Positions 1 to 6,075 are shown, counted from the stretch's first letter. The stretch: 8,958 bases of DNA from Burkholderiales bacterium (GCA_947448105.1 CANFNE010000092.1:1-8958), one strand, 5' to 3'. Translations and numbers: made by a program. The notes: generated by a model not told the origin, from the letters alone.

Positions 1-50
1 ACTGGTGTGCTTAGGGCGCAGCTGATCAACAGCAGCAAGAGGCGAAGCAT
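1..50 (-). CDS. possible N-terminus of a secreted protein (partial)
   Basis: On the minus strand an ATG at 50-48 opens a frame that stays open to the window edge and reads MLRLLLLLISCALSTP. This is a basic residue followed by a run of Leu/Ile and then small residues, as in a Sec signal peptide. Only 16 codons are visible, so no family can be named. GC at third positions is high, fitting a real coding frame. No convincing Shine-Dalgarno precedes it. A competing frame starts at an ATG at 87-85 (MKILKIFVETVSD...) and is also open to the edge, but it is AT-rich at third positions in its first half. The signal-peptide frame is preferred, with little certainty. Confidence 0.35.
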   Translation of the reverse strand, partial: MLRLLLLLISCALSTP

Positions 51-60
51 CAGAAACCGT

Positions 61-131
61 TTCAACGAATATTTTTAATATTTTCATTTTGCGCTTTTGA
101 TTTTTTGAAAAATTTATTTTTTTGTGGATTT
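61..131 (-). promoter_or_regulatory. AT-rich upstream region, possible promoter for the leftward gene
   Basis: This stretch is strikingly AT-rich, with runs of A and T, in an otherwise GC-rich window. It lies between the putative leftward signal-peptide gene and the inverted-repeat element. Read on the minus strand it contains AAAATATT and similar -10-like strings but no clear -35. It may serve as a promoter or UP-element region for the leftward gene. That is an inference from composition and position only. Confidence 0.25.
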
Positions 132-213
132 GCAGGTTCTTTTTCCCCGCCTCACCCCCCGGCCCCCTCTCCTCCCCTGCGGTGAGGAAAGGGGGAGCGA
201 TCAGCCACATTTG
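132..213 (+). repeat. left arm of the inverted-repeat element
   Basis: The arm contains a hairpin at 163-195: CCCCC...GGGGG, 15 stem positions with two mismatches, loop TGC. It is followed directly by GAGCGATCAGCCACATTTG, which is identical in the opposite arm. Confidence 0.6.
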
Positions 214-402
214 GTTTATTGCTTGGGCTACGGCACCACTGGGAGCTGTCTGTTTTCGTTGGATCGGCGCCTCGCCGCGAACTTCCGGACCAACGGCGGC
301 TAACGCCGTTGTCGGGATTGCTAGGTGCTATTTACATCGGTGCATTGCGCACACTGTGCCGCAGGTCCCACGCCAGTAGATCCGTAGCCGGGGCGACAAA
401 AT

Positions 403-486
403 CAAATGTGGCTGATCGCTCCCCCTTTGCACCCCGCGGGGGTGGAAAGGGGGCTGGGGGGATAGGGGGGGGTAAGTGCAACCTGC
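403..486 (-). repeat. right arm of the inverted-repeat element
   Basis: The arm contains a hairpin at 421-453: 15 stem positions with one G-G mismatch, loop GCG. On its inner side is the exact reverse complement of the left-arm tail. The outer end, AACCTGC at 480-486, is the inverse of GCAGGTT at 132-138. It lies 29 bp from the gpsA stop codon, so in leftward transcripts the hairpin could act as a 3' stabiliser or Rho-type end for the secB-gpsA message. Confidence 0.6.
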
Positions 487-515
487 GGGGATAGAGCGGC
501 AAAAGCCCAAAATAG

Positions 516-1529
516 CTACAGCTCCTGCCCAGGCCCCCGCCCCATCAGCGCCGCCACCGCCTGCTCCGGCCGCAGCCGACCGTCGAGCAAATCAACCACC
601 GCCTGCGCAATCGGCATTTCCAACCCCAGGCTGCGCGCGCGCTGAACCACGGTGCGTGCGCTATAGACACCCTCAGCCACATGGCCGAGTTCGTCCACCG
701 CCTGCGCCAGGGTTTTGCCCTGGGCCAGCGCCAGGCCCACGCGCCGGTTGCGCGACAGGTCGCCGGTGGCGGTGAGCACCAGATCGCCCAGGCCGCTCAG
801 GCCCATAAAGGTCTCCGCGCGCGCGCCCAGGGCCATGCCCAGACGGGTCATCTCAGTCAGGCCCCGGGTGATCAGTGCTGCGCGGGCGTTGAGGCCCAGG
901 TTCAGGCCGTCGCACAAACCGGTGGCAATCGCCAGCACGTTCTTGACGGCCCCGCCGACTTCCACACCGACCACGTCGTCGCTGGCGTAGACGCGCAGCA
1001 AGGGGCTATGGAAAGCCCCCACCAGCGCTTCACGCACTGCGGCGTGCGTGCTGGCGGCCACCAATGCGGTGGGCTGGCCACGCGCCACTTCTTGCGCAAA
1101 ACTGGGGCCGCTTAAAACGCCAGCCTGCATGTGCGGCGCGACAAGCGCCTGGATTTCGTGGCCCATCAGGCAGGGCGCCGCATCTGACTGCGCCAGCTCA
1201 AAGCCTTTGCACAGCCAGGCCAGCGGCACGGCCAGATCGGCCATCGCGCTGAGTACGCCGCGCAAGCCAGCCATGGGCGTGGCCACAATGACGAGGTCTT
1301 GCTCCGTGAGTTGCGCACGCAGCACCCGGGCGTCGCACTGCAATACGGCGAGCGACGCGGGCAATGCAAAGCCGGGCAGGTAGCGCTGGTTTTCACGCTG
1401 GGTCTGCAACGCGCTTTGGTGTTCAGACTGGCGCGACCACAGACTGACCTGGTGCCCACGCGGGTTGAGGCTCGCACCAATGGCCAGCGCGGTGCCCCAT
1501 GCGCCGGCCCCGAGCACCACGATTTTCAT
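516..1529 (-). CDS. gpsA: NAD(P)H-dependent glycerol-3-phosphate dehydrogenase
   Basis: The 337-residue cytoplasmic enzyme reduces dihydroxyacetone phosphate to sn-glycerol 3-phosphate, the backbone precursor of phospholipids. Length and motifs match the GpsA family. The N-terminal Rossmann motif GAGAWGTALA is at residues 7-16. KGF at 108-110 and GPSFA at 141-145 follow. The catalytic Lys is K196 in GGAVKNVLAIA. The substrate loop GLNARAALITRG is at 212-223, and LSGLGDLVLTATGDLSRNRR at 244-263. The start is fixed by the dinucleotide motif beginning at residue 7; the Shine-Dalgarno before it is weak. It is the last gene of the minus-strand run after secB (48-nt gap), the order also known from Escherichia coli (grxC-secB-gpsA). 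The stop codon lies within AGCTACAGCT, a small palindrome. Confidence 0.97.
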   Translation of the reverse strand: MKIVVLGAGAWGTALAIGASLNPRGHQVSLWSRQSEHQSALQTQRENQRYLPGFALPASLAVLQCDARVLRAQLTEQDLVIVATPMAGLRGVLSAMADLAVPLAWLCKGFELAQSDAAPCLMGHEIQALVAPHMQAGVLSGPSFAQEVARGQPTALVAASTHAAVREALVGAFHSPLLRVYASDDVVGVEVGGAVKNVLAIATGLCDGLNLGLNARAALITRGLTEMTRLGMALGARAETFMGLSGLGDLVLTATGDLSRNRRVGLALAQGKTLAQAVDELGHVAEGVYSARTVVQRARSLGLEMPIAQAVVDLLDGRLRPEQAVAALMGRGPGQEL

Positions 1530-1548
1530 GACAGATGGCGGTGATGCA

Positions 1549-1568
1549 CCGCGTGGAGTGCCACGCGG
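1549..1568 (-). promoter_or_regulatory. hairpin in the secB-gpsA gap
   Basis: A perfect 8-bp stem (CCGCGTGG/CCACGCGG) with a 4-nt loop sits between the secB stop and the gpsA start. No U-run follows in the leftward transcript, so it is not a classical intrinsic terminator. It could be an RNA-processing or stability element that sets the ratio of SecB to GpsA. The structure is seen; the role is inferred. Confidence 0.4.
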
Positions 1569-1577
1569 GCGCAGCGC

Positions 1578-2030
1578 TTACTGGGGCAAGCCAGCGCTGG
1601 TTTGCGCGGCCTGGTTTTGCTGCTGTTCGTACATGGCTTGGAAGTTGATTTCCGACAAGTGCACGGGCGGAAAGCCGCCGCGCTGAATCAAGTCGGCCAC
1701 GTTGCCACGCAAATAGGGGTACACGATTTGCGGGCAAGCGATTCCCATGATCTGGCCCATTTGCTCTTGCGCCAGGTTGCGGATCTCAAAAATGCCGGCT
1801 TGTTTGACTTCGACCAAAAACACGGTCTTGTCCTGGATCTTGGTTTGCACCGTGGCTGTCACGCACACTTCAAAAATACCCTCGGCCACCGGGTTGGCTT
1901 CCACGCCCAACTGGATGTCCACCGACGGCTGCTCTTGCTCGAGCAGGATGGCGGGGGAATTGGGCTGCTCCAGGGACGCTTCTTTGAGGTACACGCGTTG
2001 GATCTGGAATACGGGTTCTTGGTCTGCCAT
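1578..2030 (-). CDS. secB: protein-export chaperone SecB
   Basis: The 150-residue cytosolic chaperone forms a tetramer that holds preproteins unfolded and hands them to SecA at the Sec translocon. Family hallmarks are the N-terminal FQIQRVYLKEASLEQPNSPAI (residues 8-28), the aromatic/acidic strand VFLVEVKQAGIFEI (70-83), CPQIVYPYLRGNVADLIQRG (99-118) and GGFPPVHLSEINF (118-130). The C-terminal tail is Gln/Ala-rich, as expected for the flexible SecA-contacting end. The gene lies downstream of grxC with a 148-nt gap that holds a promoter candidate and two hairpins. It is followed by gpsA. The start ATG is preceded by GAAAGAA, a weak but plausible ribosome binding site. Confidence 0.97.
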   Translation of the reverse strand: MADQEPVFQIQRVYLKEASLEQPNSPAILLEQEQPSVDIQLGVEANPVAEGIFEVCVTATVQTKIQDKTVFLVEVKQAGIFEIRNLAQEQMGQIMGIACPQIVYPYLRGNVADLIQRGGFPPVHLSEINFQAMYEQQQNQAAQTSAGLPQ

Positions 2031-2055
2031 GGTGAATTCTTTCGGGTGAAAACAA

Positions 2056-2083
2056 AGCCCACCTGCGCATCGTGCGGTGGGCT
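2056..2083 (-). terminator. intrinsic-terminator-like hairpin just before secB
   Basis: On the minus strand an 8-bp stem AGCCCACC/GGTGGGCT, with partial pairing inside, is followed at once by TTTGTTTTC. This is the shape of a Rho-independent terminator. It ends only 25 nt upstream of the secB ATG, too close for a promoter to fit between them. Any secB transcript must therefore pass through it. It is either an inefficient end for the rhodanese-grxC message or an attenuator in the secB leader. Confidence 0.6.
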
Positions 2084-2100
2084 GGGAAAGGACTGCTAAT

Positions 2101-2119
2101 GCGGCGCACGGTGCGCCGC
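2101..2119 (-). promoter_or_regulatory. GC hairpin in the secB leader
   Basis: A perfect 8-bp stem (GCGGCGCA/TGCGCCGC) with a 3-nt loop lies upstream of the terminator-like hairpin. It falls almost exactly at the predicted 5' end of a transcript started from the adjacent -10 element, where it could protect the RNA end. Confidence 0.4.
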
Positions 2120-2126
2120 GGCCCGA

Positions 2127-2135
2127 ATTATGTCA
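2127..2135 (-). promoter_or_regulatory. candidate extended -10 promoter for secB
   Basis: The minus strand reads TGACATAAT, matching the extended -10 consensus TGnTATAAT at 8 of 9 positions, counting n as free. The hexamer 17 bp upstream is CGCTTC, a poor -35, which extended -10 promoters tolerate. The predicted start near 2120 would give a leader of about 90 nt holding both hairpins. A TTGACA at 2142-2137 is too close to serve this -10. Confidence 0.4.
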
Positions 2136-2178
2136 GTGTCAAAAGGGGCGAAGCGAACTGCCGCACGCTTGGCCGGGC

Positions 2179-2439
2179 TCAGGCCGCCATCAACAGCGGC
2201 ACCAGGCCGCCCTGGCTGTCGAGCGCCACCAGGTCGTCGCAACCGCCGACATGGGTGCTGCCCACAAAAATCTGCGGCACGGTACGTCGGCCGGTGATTT
2301 CCATCATGGTGGCGCGCTCTTGCGGGTTGGTGTCGATACGGATTTCTTCAATCTGCTCAACGCCCTTGGACTTGAGCAGGCGTTTGGCCTGCACGCAGTA
2401 AGGGCAGACGGCGGTGGTGTACATCTTGACGGCTTGCAT
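2179..2439 (-). CDS. grxC: glutaredoxin 3
   Basis: The 86-residue glutaredoxin is a glutathione-dependent thiol-disulfide oxidoreductase of the cytoplasm. The dithiol active site CPYC is at residues 12-15. The cis-proline loop TVPQIF is at 53-58 and the glutathione-binding GGCDDL at 65-70, with an extra Cys67 as in several GrxC proteins. Length equals that of GrxC from other proteobacteria. It follows the rhodanese gene by 48 nt on the same strand, so the two are probably co-transcribed. AAGAAAAG lies upstream of the ATG as a possible ribosome binding site. Confidence 0.96.
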   Translation of the reverse strand: MQAVKMYTTAVCPYCVQAKRLLKSKGVEQIEEIRIDTNPQERATMMEITGRRTVPQIFVGSTHVGGCDDLVALDSQGGLVPLLMAA

Positions 2440-2487
2440 AGCGGATCTTTTCTTGGGGTAAACGGAAATACGGCGTGTGCCGGGCTA

Positions 2488-2895
2488 TCAGGATTTTTCG
2501 ACCGGCAAATTGGCGGCCTTCCAGGCGCCCAGGCCACCGCCGAGCGAGTGCACTTGCTCAAAACCCAGTGCTGTGGCCGTGGCCACGGCACGCGCAGAGC
2601 GCGCGCCGGACTGGCAAACCAAAATCAGCGGCAACTTCTTGTTCTTTACCGCGCCGGCCAGTTTGGCCTGCAAGTCGCCCAGGGGGATGTTTTTGGCCCC
2701 CACCACGTGGCCAGCGGCAAATTCGGCCGGTTCGCAGACGTCAATCACCACGGCTTTTTCGCGGTTGATCAATTGCACGGCGTCATTGGCGCCCAGGCCC
2801 GTGGCAACCGCACCTTGCAGGACGGGCGCGAGCAAAAGTGCGCCAGAGACCACGGCCAACGCGATCAGCATCCAGTTATCAATAATAAATTTCAC
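2488..2895 (-). CDS. membrane-anchored rhodanese-like sulfurtransferase (YibN-like)
   Basis: The 135-residue protein has an N-terminal membrane segment (about residues 7-29) and a single rhodanese domain (about 37-131), most likely facing the cytoplasm. The active-site loop is CQSGARS at 94-100 with Cys94 as the persulfide carrier. Also present are the PAEFAAGH motif (56-63) and the final LGGGLGAW (118-125). Such proteins move sulfane sulfur; the physiological acceptor is unknown. The position usually held by Arg in the DxREP motif is Cys here (DVCEP, Cys54), giving a second cysteine near the domain core. It is first of the minus-strand run and divergent from gpmA, as YibN is divergent from a phosphoglycerate mutase gene in E. 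coli. AAGGAACC precedes the start. Confidence 0.92.
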   Translation of the reverse strand: MKFIIDNWMLIALAVVSGALLLAPVLQGAVATGLGANDAVQLINREKAVVIDVCEPAEFAAGHVVGAKNIPLGDLQAKLAGAVKNKKLPLILVCQSGARSARAVATATALGFEQVHSLGGGLGAWKAANLPVEKS

Positions 2896-3020
2896 TAAGG
2901 TTCCTTGTCAGTTTCAATGGCTAAGCCTGTGCATTTTAGAATGCAGCGCTATGCCCCCGAGGGTCGGCGCTGATTTGCCCCGCCTTTGCAGCCCTATTTC
3001 CTTCCTTCCATTTTTTGCGC
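2896..3020. promoter_or_regulatory. divergent promoter region, rhodanese/gpmA
   Basis: The 125-bp gap must carry promoters for both directions. GCATTTTAGAATGC (2931-2944) is an inverted repeat that holds TAGAAT on the plus strand (2937-2942) and TAAAAT on the minus strand (2938-2933). Both are -10-like, so the two promoters may overlap. No strong -35 is seen at 17 bp for either. A longer inverted repeat, CAGCGC (2944-2949) with GCGCTG (2967-2972), could form a hairpin in the gpmA leader. The last 25 bases before gpmA are pyrimidine-rich and lack a Shine-Dalgarno. Confidence 0.4.
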
Positions 3021-3767
3021 ATGTACAAACTTGTTTTGCTCCGCCACGGCGAATCCACCTGGAACCTTGAAAACCGCTTTACCGGCTGGACCGACGTAGA
3101 CCTCACGCCCCTGGGCGTGGAGCAGGCCAAAACTGCGGGCCATTTACTCAAAAACGCGGGCTACGAGTTCGATGTCACCTACACCAGCGTGCTCAAGCGC
3201 GCCACCCATACGCTGTGGCACTGCCTGGACGCCATGGACCGCACCTGGCTGCCGGTAGTGCATTCCTGGCGCCTCAACGAGCGCCACTATGGCGCCCTGC
3301 AAGGCCTCAACAAAGCCGAGCTGGCCAAGCAATACGGCGACGCGCAGGTGCTGGCCTGGCGGCGCAGCTACGACACGCCGCCGCCCACGCTGGAAGTGAG
3401 CGACTCCCGCTGCGAACGCGCTGACGTGCGTTACGCCAAGTTGCAACCCGGCCAGGTGCCGCTGACCGAGTGCCTCAAAGACACGGTGGAGCGGGTCATG
3501 CCTTTCTGGAACGAGGCCCTGGCGCCCGGCCTGCGTGCAGGCAAGCGCCTGCTGGTAGCGGCCCACGGCAACTCCATCCGCGCGCTGGTCAAATACCTCG
3601 ACGGCATTTCGGACGACGCCATTGTGGGCGTGAACATACCCAATGGCATTCCGCTGGTTTATGAGCTTGACGCCAACCTTAAACCCATTGCGCACTACTA
3701 TCTGGGCGACGCAGAGGCTGCAGCGCGCGCCGCACAGGCGGTTGCCGCGCAAGGGAAAGTCGCCTAA
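3021..3767 (+). CDS. gpmA: 2,3-bisphosphoglycerate-dependent phosphoglycerate mutase
   Basis: The 248-residue glycolytic/gluconeogenic enzyme interconverts 3- and 2-phosphoglycerate through a phosphohistidine. Motifs are LLRHGES (6-12) with phospho-acceptor His9, RFTGWTDVDLTPLG (19-32), Arg60, ERHYGALQGLNK (87-98) with Glu87, and AAHGNSIRAL (180-189) with His182. These correspond to His11, Arg62, Glu89 and His184 of E. coli GpmA. The length is that of the family. ATG 3021 is chosen because MYKLVLLRHG is the usual N-terminus; a TTG two codons earlier is also in frame. No Shine-Dalgarno is visible. It leads the plus-strand set gpmA-ctpA-moeB. Confidence 0.97.
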   Translation: MYKLVLLRHGESTWNLENRFTGWTDVDLTPLGVEQAKTAGHLLKNAGYEFDVTYTSVLKRATHTLWHCLDAMDRTWLPVVHSWRLNERHYGALQGLNKAELAKQYGDAQVLAWRRSYDTPPPTLEVSDSRCERADVRYAKLQPGQVPLTECLKDTVERVMPFWNEALAPGLRAGKRLLVAAHGNSIRALVKYLDGISDDAIVGVNIPNGIPLVYELDANLKPIAHYYLGDAEAAARAAQAVAAQGKVA

Positions 3768-3768
3768 A

Positions 3769-3785
3769 GCCGCTTGCTAAGCGGC
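3769..3785 (+). promoter_or_regulatory. hairpin in the gpmA-ctpA gap
   Basis: A 7-bp perfect stem (GCCGCTT/AAGCGGC) with loop GCT begins one base after the gpmA stop. No U-run follows, so it is more likely a processing or partial-polarity element than a terminator. It lies directly against ATG 3788, which argues for the next in-frame ATG (3803) as the real ctpA start. Confidence 0.4.
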
Positions 3786-3802
3786 GTATGAACGGAAAAA
3801 GT

Positions 3803-5239
3803 ATGGGTCAAAAACTGAAAATTGCCGCTTGGATTTCACTGGGCGTGGTCGCCGGTGCTTTAAGCACCGTGTCCCTGCAAACGGTGGCACGCGGCACGCT
3901 TGCGCCCATGCCGCTCGAAGAGCTGCAACAGCTCTCCACCGTGTTTGGCCTGATCAAGAGCGACTATGTGGAGCCGGTGGATGAGAAAAAGCTCATCACC
4001 GACGCCATCTCAGGCATGGTCTCCAGCCTGGACCCGCATTCGGTGTACTTTGACAAGAAGTCGTTCAAAGAGTTCCGCGAAGGCACGGCGGGTAAATTTG
4101 TAGGGGTTGGCATCGAAATCACCCAGGAAGACGGGCTGGTCAAGGTCATCACCCCGATTGAGGGCTCGCCCGCCTTTCGCGCAGGCGTCAAGACCAACGA
4201 CCTGATTACCAAGATCGACGAAACCGCCGTCAAGGGCCTGAGCCTGAACGAGGCCGTGAAACGCATGCGCGGTGAACCAGCCACCAAGGTGATCCTGACG
4301 ATTTACCGCAAGGACGAGAACCGCACCTTCCCGGTGACCATCATCCGCGAAGAAATCAAGCAGCAATCGGTGCGCGGCAAACTCATTGAACCCGGCTATG
4401 GCTGGGTGCGGGTAAGCCAGTTCCAGGAACGCACGGTGGAAGACTTCGTCAAAAAGGTCAACGAGATCTACAAGCAAGACCCAAAAATCAAGGGCCTGGT
4501 GCTGGACTTGCGCAACGACCCGGGCGGCTTGCTGAATGCGGCCGTGGCCATATCAGCTGCCTTTTTGCCTGAGAACGTGACCGTGGTCTCCACCAATGGC
4601 CAAACCGCCGACAGCAAACAGACCTTGCGCGCGGCAGCGGCCGACTACCAGGGCCGCGCCGGTCTGGACCCGCTTAAAAACCTGCCGGCCGGCTTGAAAA
4701 AAGTAGACCTGGTCGTGCTGGTCAACGAAGGCTCGGCGTCTGCCAGCGAAATCGTGGCGGGCGCCCTGCAAGACCACCAGCGCGCCACCATCATGGGCAG
4801 CCAGACGTTTGGCAAGGGTTCGGTCCAAACCTTCCGCCCCCTGGGCGCGGACACCGGCCTGAAAATCACTACCTCGCGCTACTACACGCCCAGCGGCAAG
4901 TCCATCCAGGCCAAAGGCATCGTGCCCAATGTGATGGTGGACGACACCGAAGAAGGCAGCCCCTACGCCGCCCTGCGCACCCGTGAGGCCGACCTCGAAA
5001 AACACCTGGCCAGCGGCCAAGGCGCTGAGGTAAAGGACGAAGCCCGCGAAAAAGCGCGCGAAGAAGCACTCAAACGCCTGGAAGAAGAGTCGCGCAAGCC
5101 AGTGGCCGACCGCAAAGCCCCCGAATTTGGCAGCGACAAGGACTTCCAGTTGGCCCAGGCGATCAAGCATCTCAAGGGCCAGCCGGTCAAGGTCAGCAAG
5201 ACGCTGACTGAGCGCAAGGCCGAAGTCAAAGAAGACTGA
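3803..5239 (+). CDS. ctpA: S41A carboxyl-terminal processing protease
   Basis: The 478-residue periplasmic serine protease of the CtpA/Prc class trims substrate C-termini, in other bacteria including cell-wall hydrolases and lipoproteins. Domains in order: an N-terminal signal or anchor helix (about residues 4-25), a helical cap with SLDPHSVYFD (75-84), a PDZ domain (about 90-175, GVGIEI and GSPAFRAGVKTNDLI), and the S41 core (about 190-385). The Ser-Lys-Gln site is Ser313 in EGSASASEI, Lys338 in TFGKGSVQ and Gln342, with the 25-residue Ser-Lys spacing known from Prc and CtpB. A charged, probably helical tail follows (395-435). ATG 3803 is chosen because GGAAAAAG precedes it; ATG 3788 would add five residues but abuts a hairpin and lacks a ribosome binding site. 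Confidence 0.94.
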   Translation: MGQKLKIAAWISLGVVAGALSTVSLQTVARGTLAPMPLEELQQLSTVFGLIKSDYVEPVDEKKLITDAISGMVSSLDPHSVYFDKKSFKEFREGTAGKFVGVGIEITQEDGLVKVITPIEGSPAFRAGVKTNDLITKIDETAVKGLSLNEAVKRMRGEPATKVILTIYRKDENRTFPVTIIREEIKQQSVRGKLIEPGYGWVRVSQFQERTVEDFVKKVNEIYKQDPKIKGLVLDLRNDPGGLLNAAVAISAAFLPENVTVVSTNGQTADSKQTLRAAAADYQGRAGLDPLKNLPAGLKKVDLVVLVNEGSASASEIVAGALQDHQRATIMGSQTFGKGSVQTFRPLGADTGLKITTSRYYTPSGKSIQAKGIVPNVMVDDTEEGSPYAALRTREADLEKHLASGQGAEVKDEAREKAREEALKRLEEESRKPVADRKAPEFGSDKDFQLAQAIKHLKGQPVKVSKTLTERKAEVKED

Positions 5240-5280
5240 GTGCGACGTGCAGCGGCGCGGTGTAGGAACGGGCGCCTTGT

Positions 5281-6057
5281 ATGAATGAGCGCAGTTTGCA
5301 AGACGAGGAGTTGCTGCGCTATTCGCGCCATATCCTGCTCGACGACATTGGCTTTGAAGGCCAAACCCGCTTTTTGCAAAGCCACGCGCTGGTGATTGGC
5401 GCGGGTGGCCTGGGGTCGCCCGCAGCCATGTACCTGGCCTGCGCGGGCGTGGGCCACATCACCCTGGTCGACCACGACACGGTGGACCTGACCAACCTGC
5501 AACGCCAGATCGCCCACACCACCGACCGCATAGGCACGCCCAAGGTCGAATCCGCCCAGGCAACGCTGCAGGCGCTCAACCCCCATACACGAGTAAGCGC
5601 CCTGCCCGTGCGCGCCGACGCCGCACTGCTTGAGAGCTTGGTGGTCGGCGCCGACGTGGTGCTCGACTGCTGCGACAACTTCGCCACCCGCCAGGCGGTC
5701 AACGCCGCTTGCGTGCGCCACAGCAAGCCGCTGGTGTCGGGTTCGGCGATCCAGATGGACGGCCAGATTACGGTGTATGACCCGCGCGACGCGGCCTCGC
5801 CCTGCTACGCCTGCGTGTTTTCGCCCAGCGTGGTGCCCGAAGAGGCGCGCTGCGCAACCATGGGGGTGTTTGCGCCCTTGGTGGGCATCATTGGCGCCAT
5901 GCAAGCGGCCGAGGCGCTCAAGCTCATCGCGGGCGTCGGCCAAGCCCTGGCCGGGCGCCTCTTGATGCTCGACGGCCGCAGCATGGAGTGGACGCAGGTG
6001 CGCATGGGGCGCAAGGCAGCATGCGAAGTGTGTGGGCAGCCTTCCGTCGGGCGCTGA
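5281..6057 (+). CDS. moeB: HesA/MoeB/ThiF-family adenylyltransferase
   Basis: The 258-residue E1-like enzyme adenylates the C-terminal Gly of a ubiquitin-like sulfur carrier (MoaD for molybdopterin, ThiS for thiamine). Motifs are RYSRHILL (13-20), ATP loop GAGGLGSPAA (40-49), VDLTNLQRQ (68-76) with Arg75, LDCCDNFATR (129-138), and Cys191 in EARCATMGVFAP where ThiF has its acceptor Cys. The structural zinc is bound by CYAC (175-178) and CEVC (248-251). There is no C-terminal rhodanese domain, so it is the short bacterial type. No moaD, moaE or thiS gene is in the window, so MoeB and ThiF roles cannot be told apart. It lies 41 nt after ctpA and is likely in the same operon; TAGGAA precedes the start at a long spacing. 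Confidence 0.9.
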   Translation: MNERSLQDEELLRYSRHILLDDIGFEGQTRFLQSHALVIGAGGLGSPAAMYLACAGVGHITLVDHDTVDLTNLQRQIAHTTDRIGTPKVESAQATLQALNPHTRVSALPVRADAALLESLVVGADVVLDCCDNFATRQAVNAACVRHSKPLVSGSAIQMDGQITVYDPRDAASPCYACVFSPSVVPEEARCATMGVFAPLVGIIGAMQAAEALKLIAGVGQALAGRLLMLDGRSMEWTQVRMGRKAACEVCGQPSVGR

Positions 6058-6062
6058 TGTGG

Positions 6063-6073
6063 GCGCAGTGCGC
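6063..6073. terminator. short hairpin between convergent genes
   Basis: GCGC-AGT-GCGC sits in the 18-bp gap between the moeB stop and the lipoprotein stop. It is small and lacks a strong U-run on either strand, so it is at best a weak shared terminator. Confidence 0.25.
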
Positions 6074-6075
6074 TC

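Larger units (their letters stand above)
132..486. repeat. REPIN/MITE-like inverted-repeat element
   Basis: The two ends are inverted repeats of about 82 and 84 bp (132-213 and 403-486). Both begin with GCAGGTT read inward and end in a perfect 26-bp match (188-213 against 403-428). Each arm contains a 33-nt GC-rich hairpin with a 15-position stem. The roughly 190-bp centre holds another hairpin (stem 291-298/304-311, 8 bp, loop GCTAA) and no convincing gene, although short frames are open through it. Two inverted hairpin units around a spacer is the plan of REPIN elements; end-to-end inverted repeats also fit a MITE. No target-site duplication was seen. Any mobilising enzyme (for example a RAYT/Y1 transposase) would have to be elsewhere in the genome. 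The structure is seen directly; the class is inferred. Confidence 0.6.

Noticed and set aside
122..494. Short plus-strand frames through the inverted-repeat element
   Set aside because: They run through hairpins and G/C tracts, have no domain or ribosome binding site, and are better explained as open frames in a repeat.
2137..2142. Consensus TTGACA -35 on the minus strand upstream of secB
   Set aside because: Only 4 bp separate it from the CATAAT -10, and no -10-like hexamer lies 16-18 bp downstream, where GC hairpin sequence stands.
2077..2898. 273-codon plus-strand open frame across grxC and the rhodanese gene
   Set aside because: It is antisense to two clear genes (CPYC glutaredoxin, CQSGARS rhodanese). 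Its product is His/Gly/Gln-rich with no family features, typical of a high-GC shadow frame.
3015..3020. TTG start two codons before gpmA ATG
   Set aside because: GpmA proteins normally begin MYKLVLLRHG, and there is no ribosome binding site placed for the TTG.
3144..3752. 202-codon minus-strand frame inside gpmA
   Set aside because: Shadow of gpmA, whose catalytic residues are all in place.
4963..5943. 326-codon minus-strand open frame across ctpA and moeB
   Set aside because: It spans two well-supported plus-strand genes and their gap and has no recognisable domain; a composition artefact.
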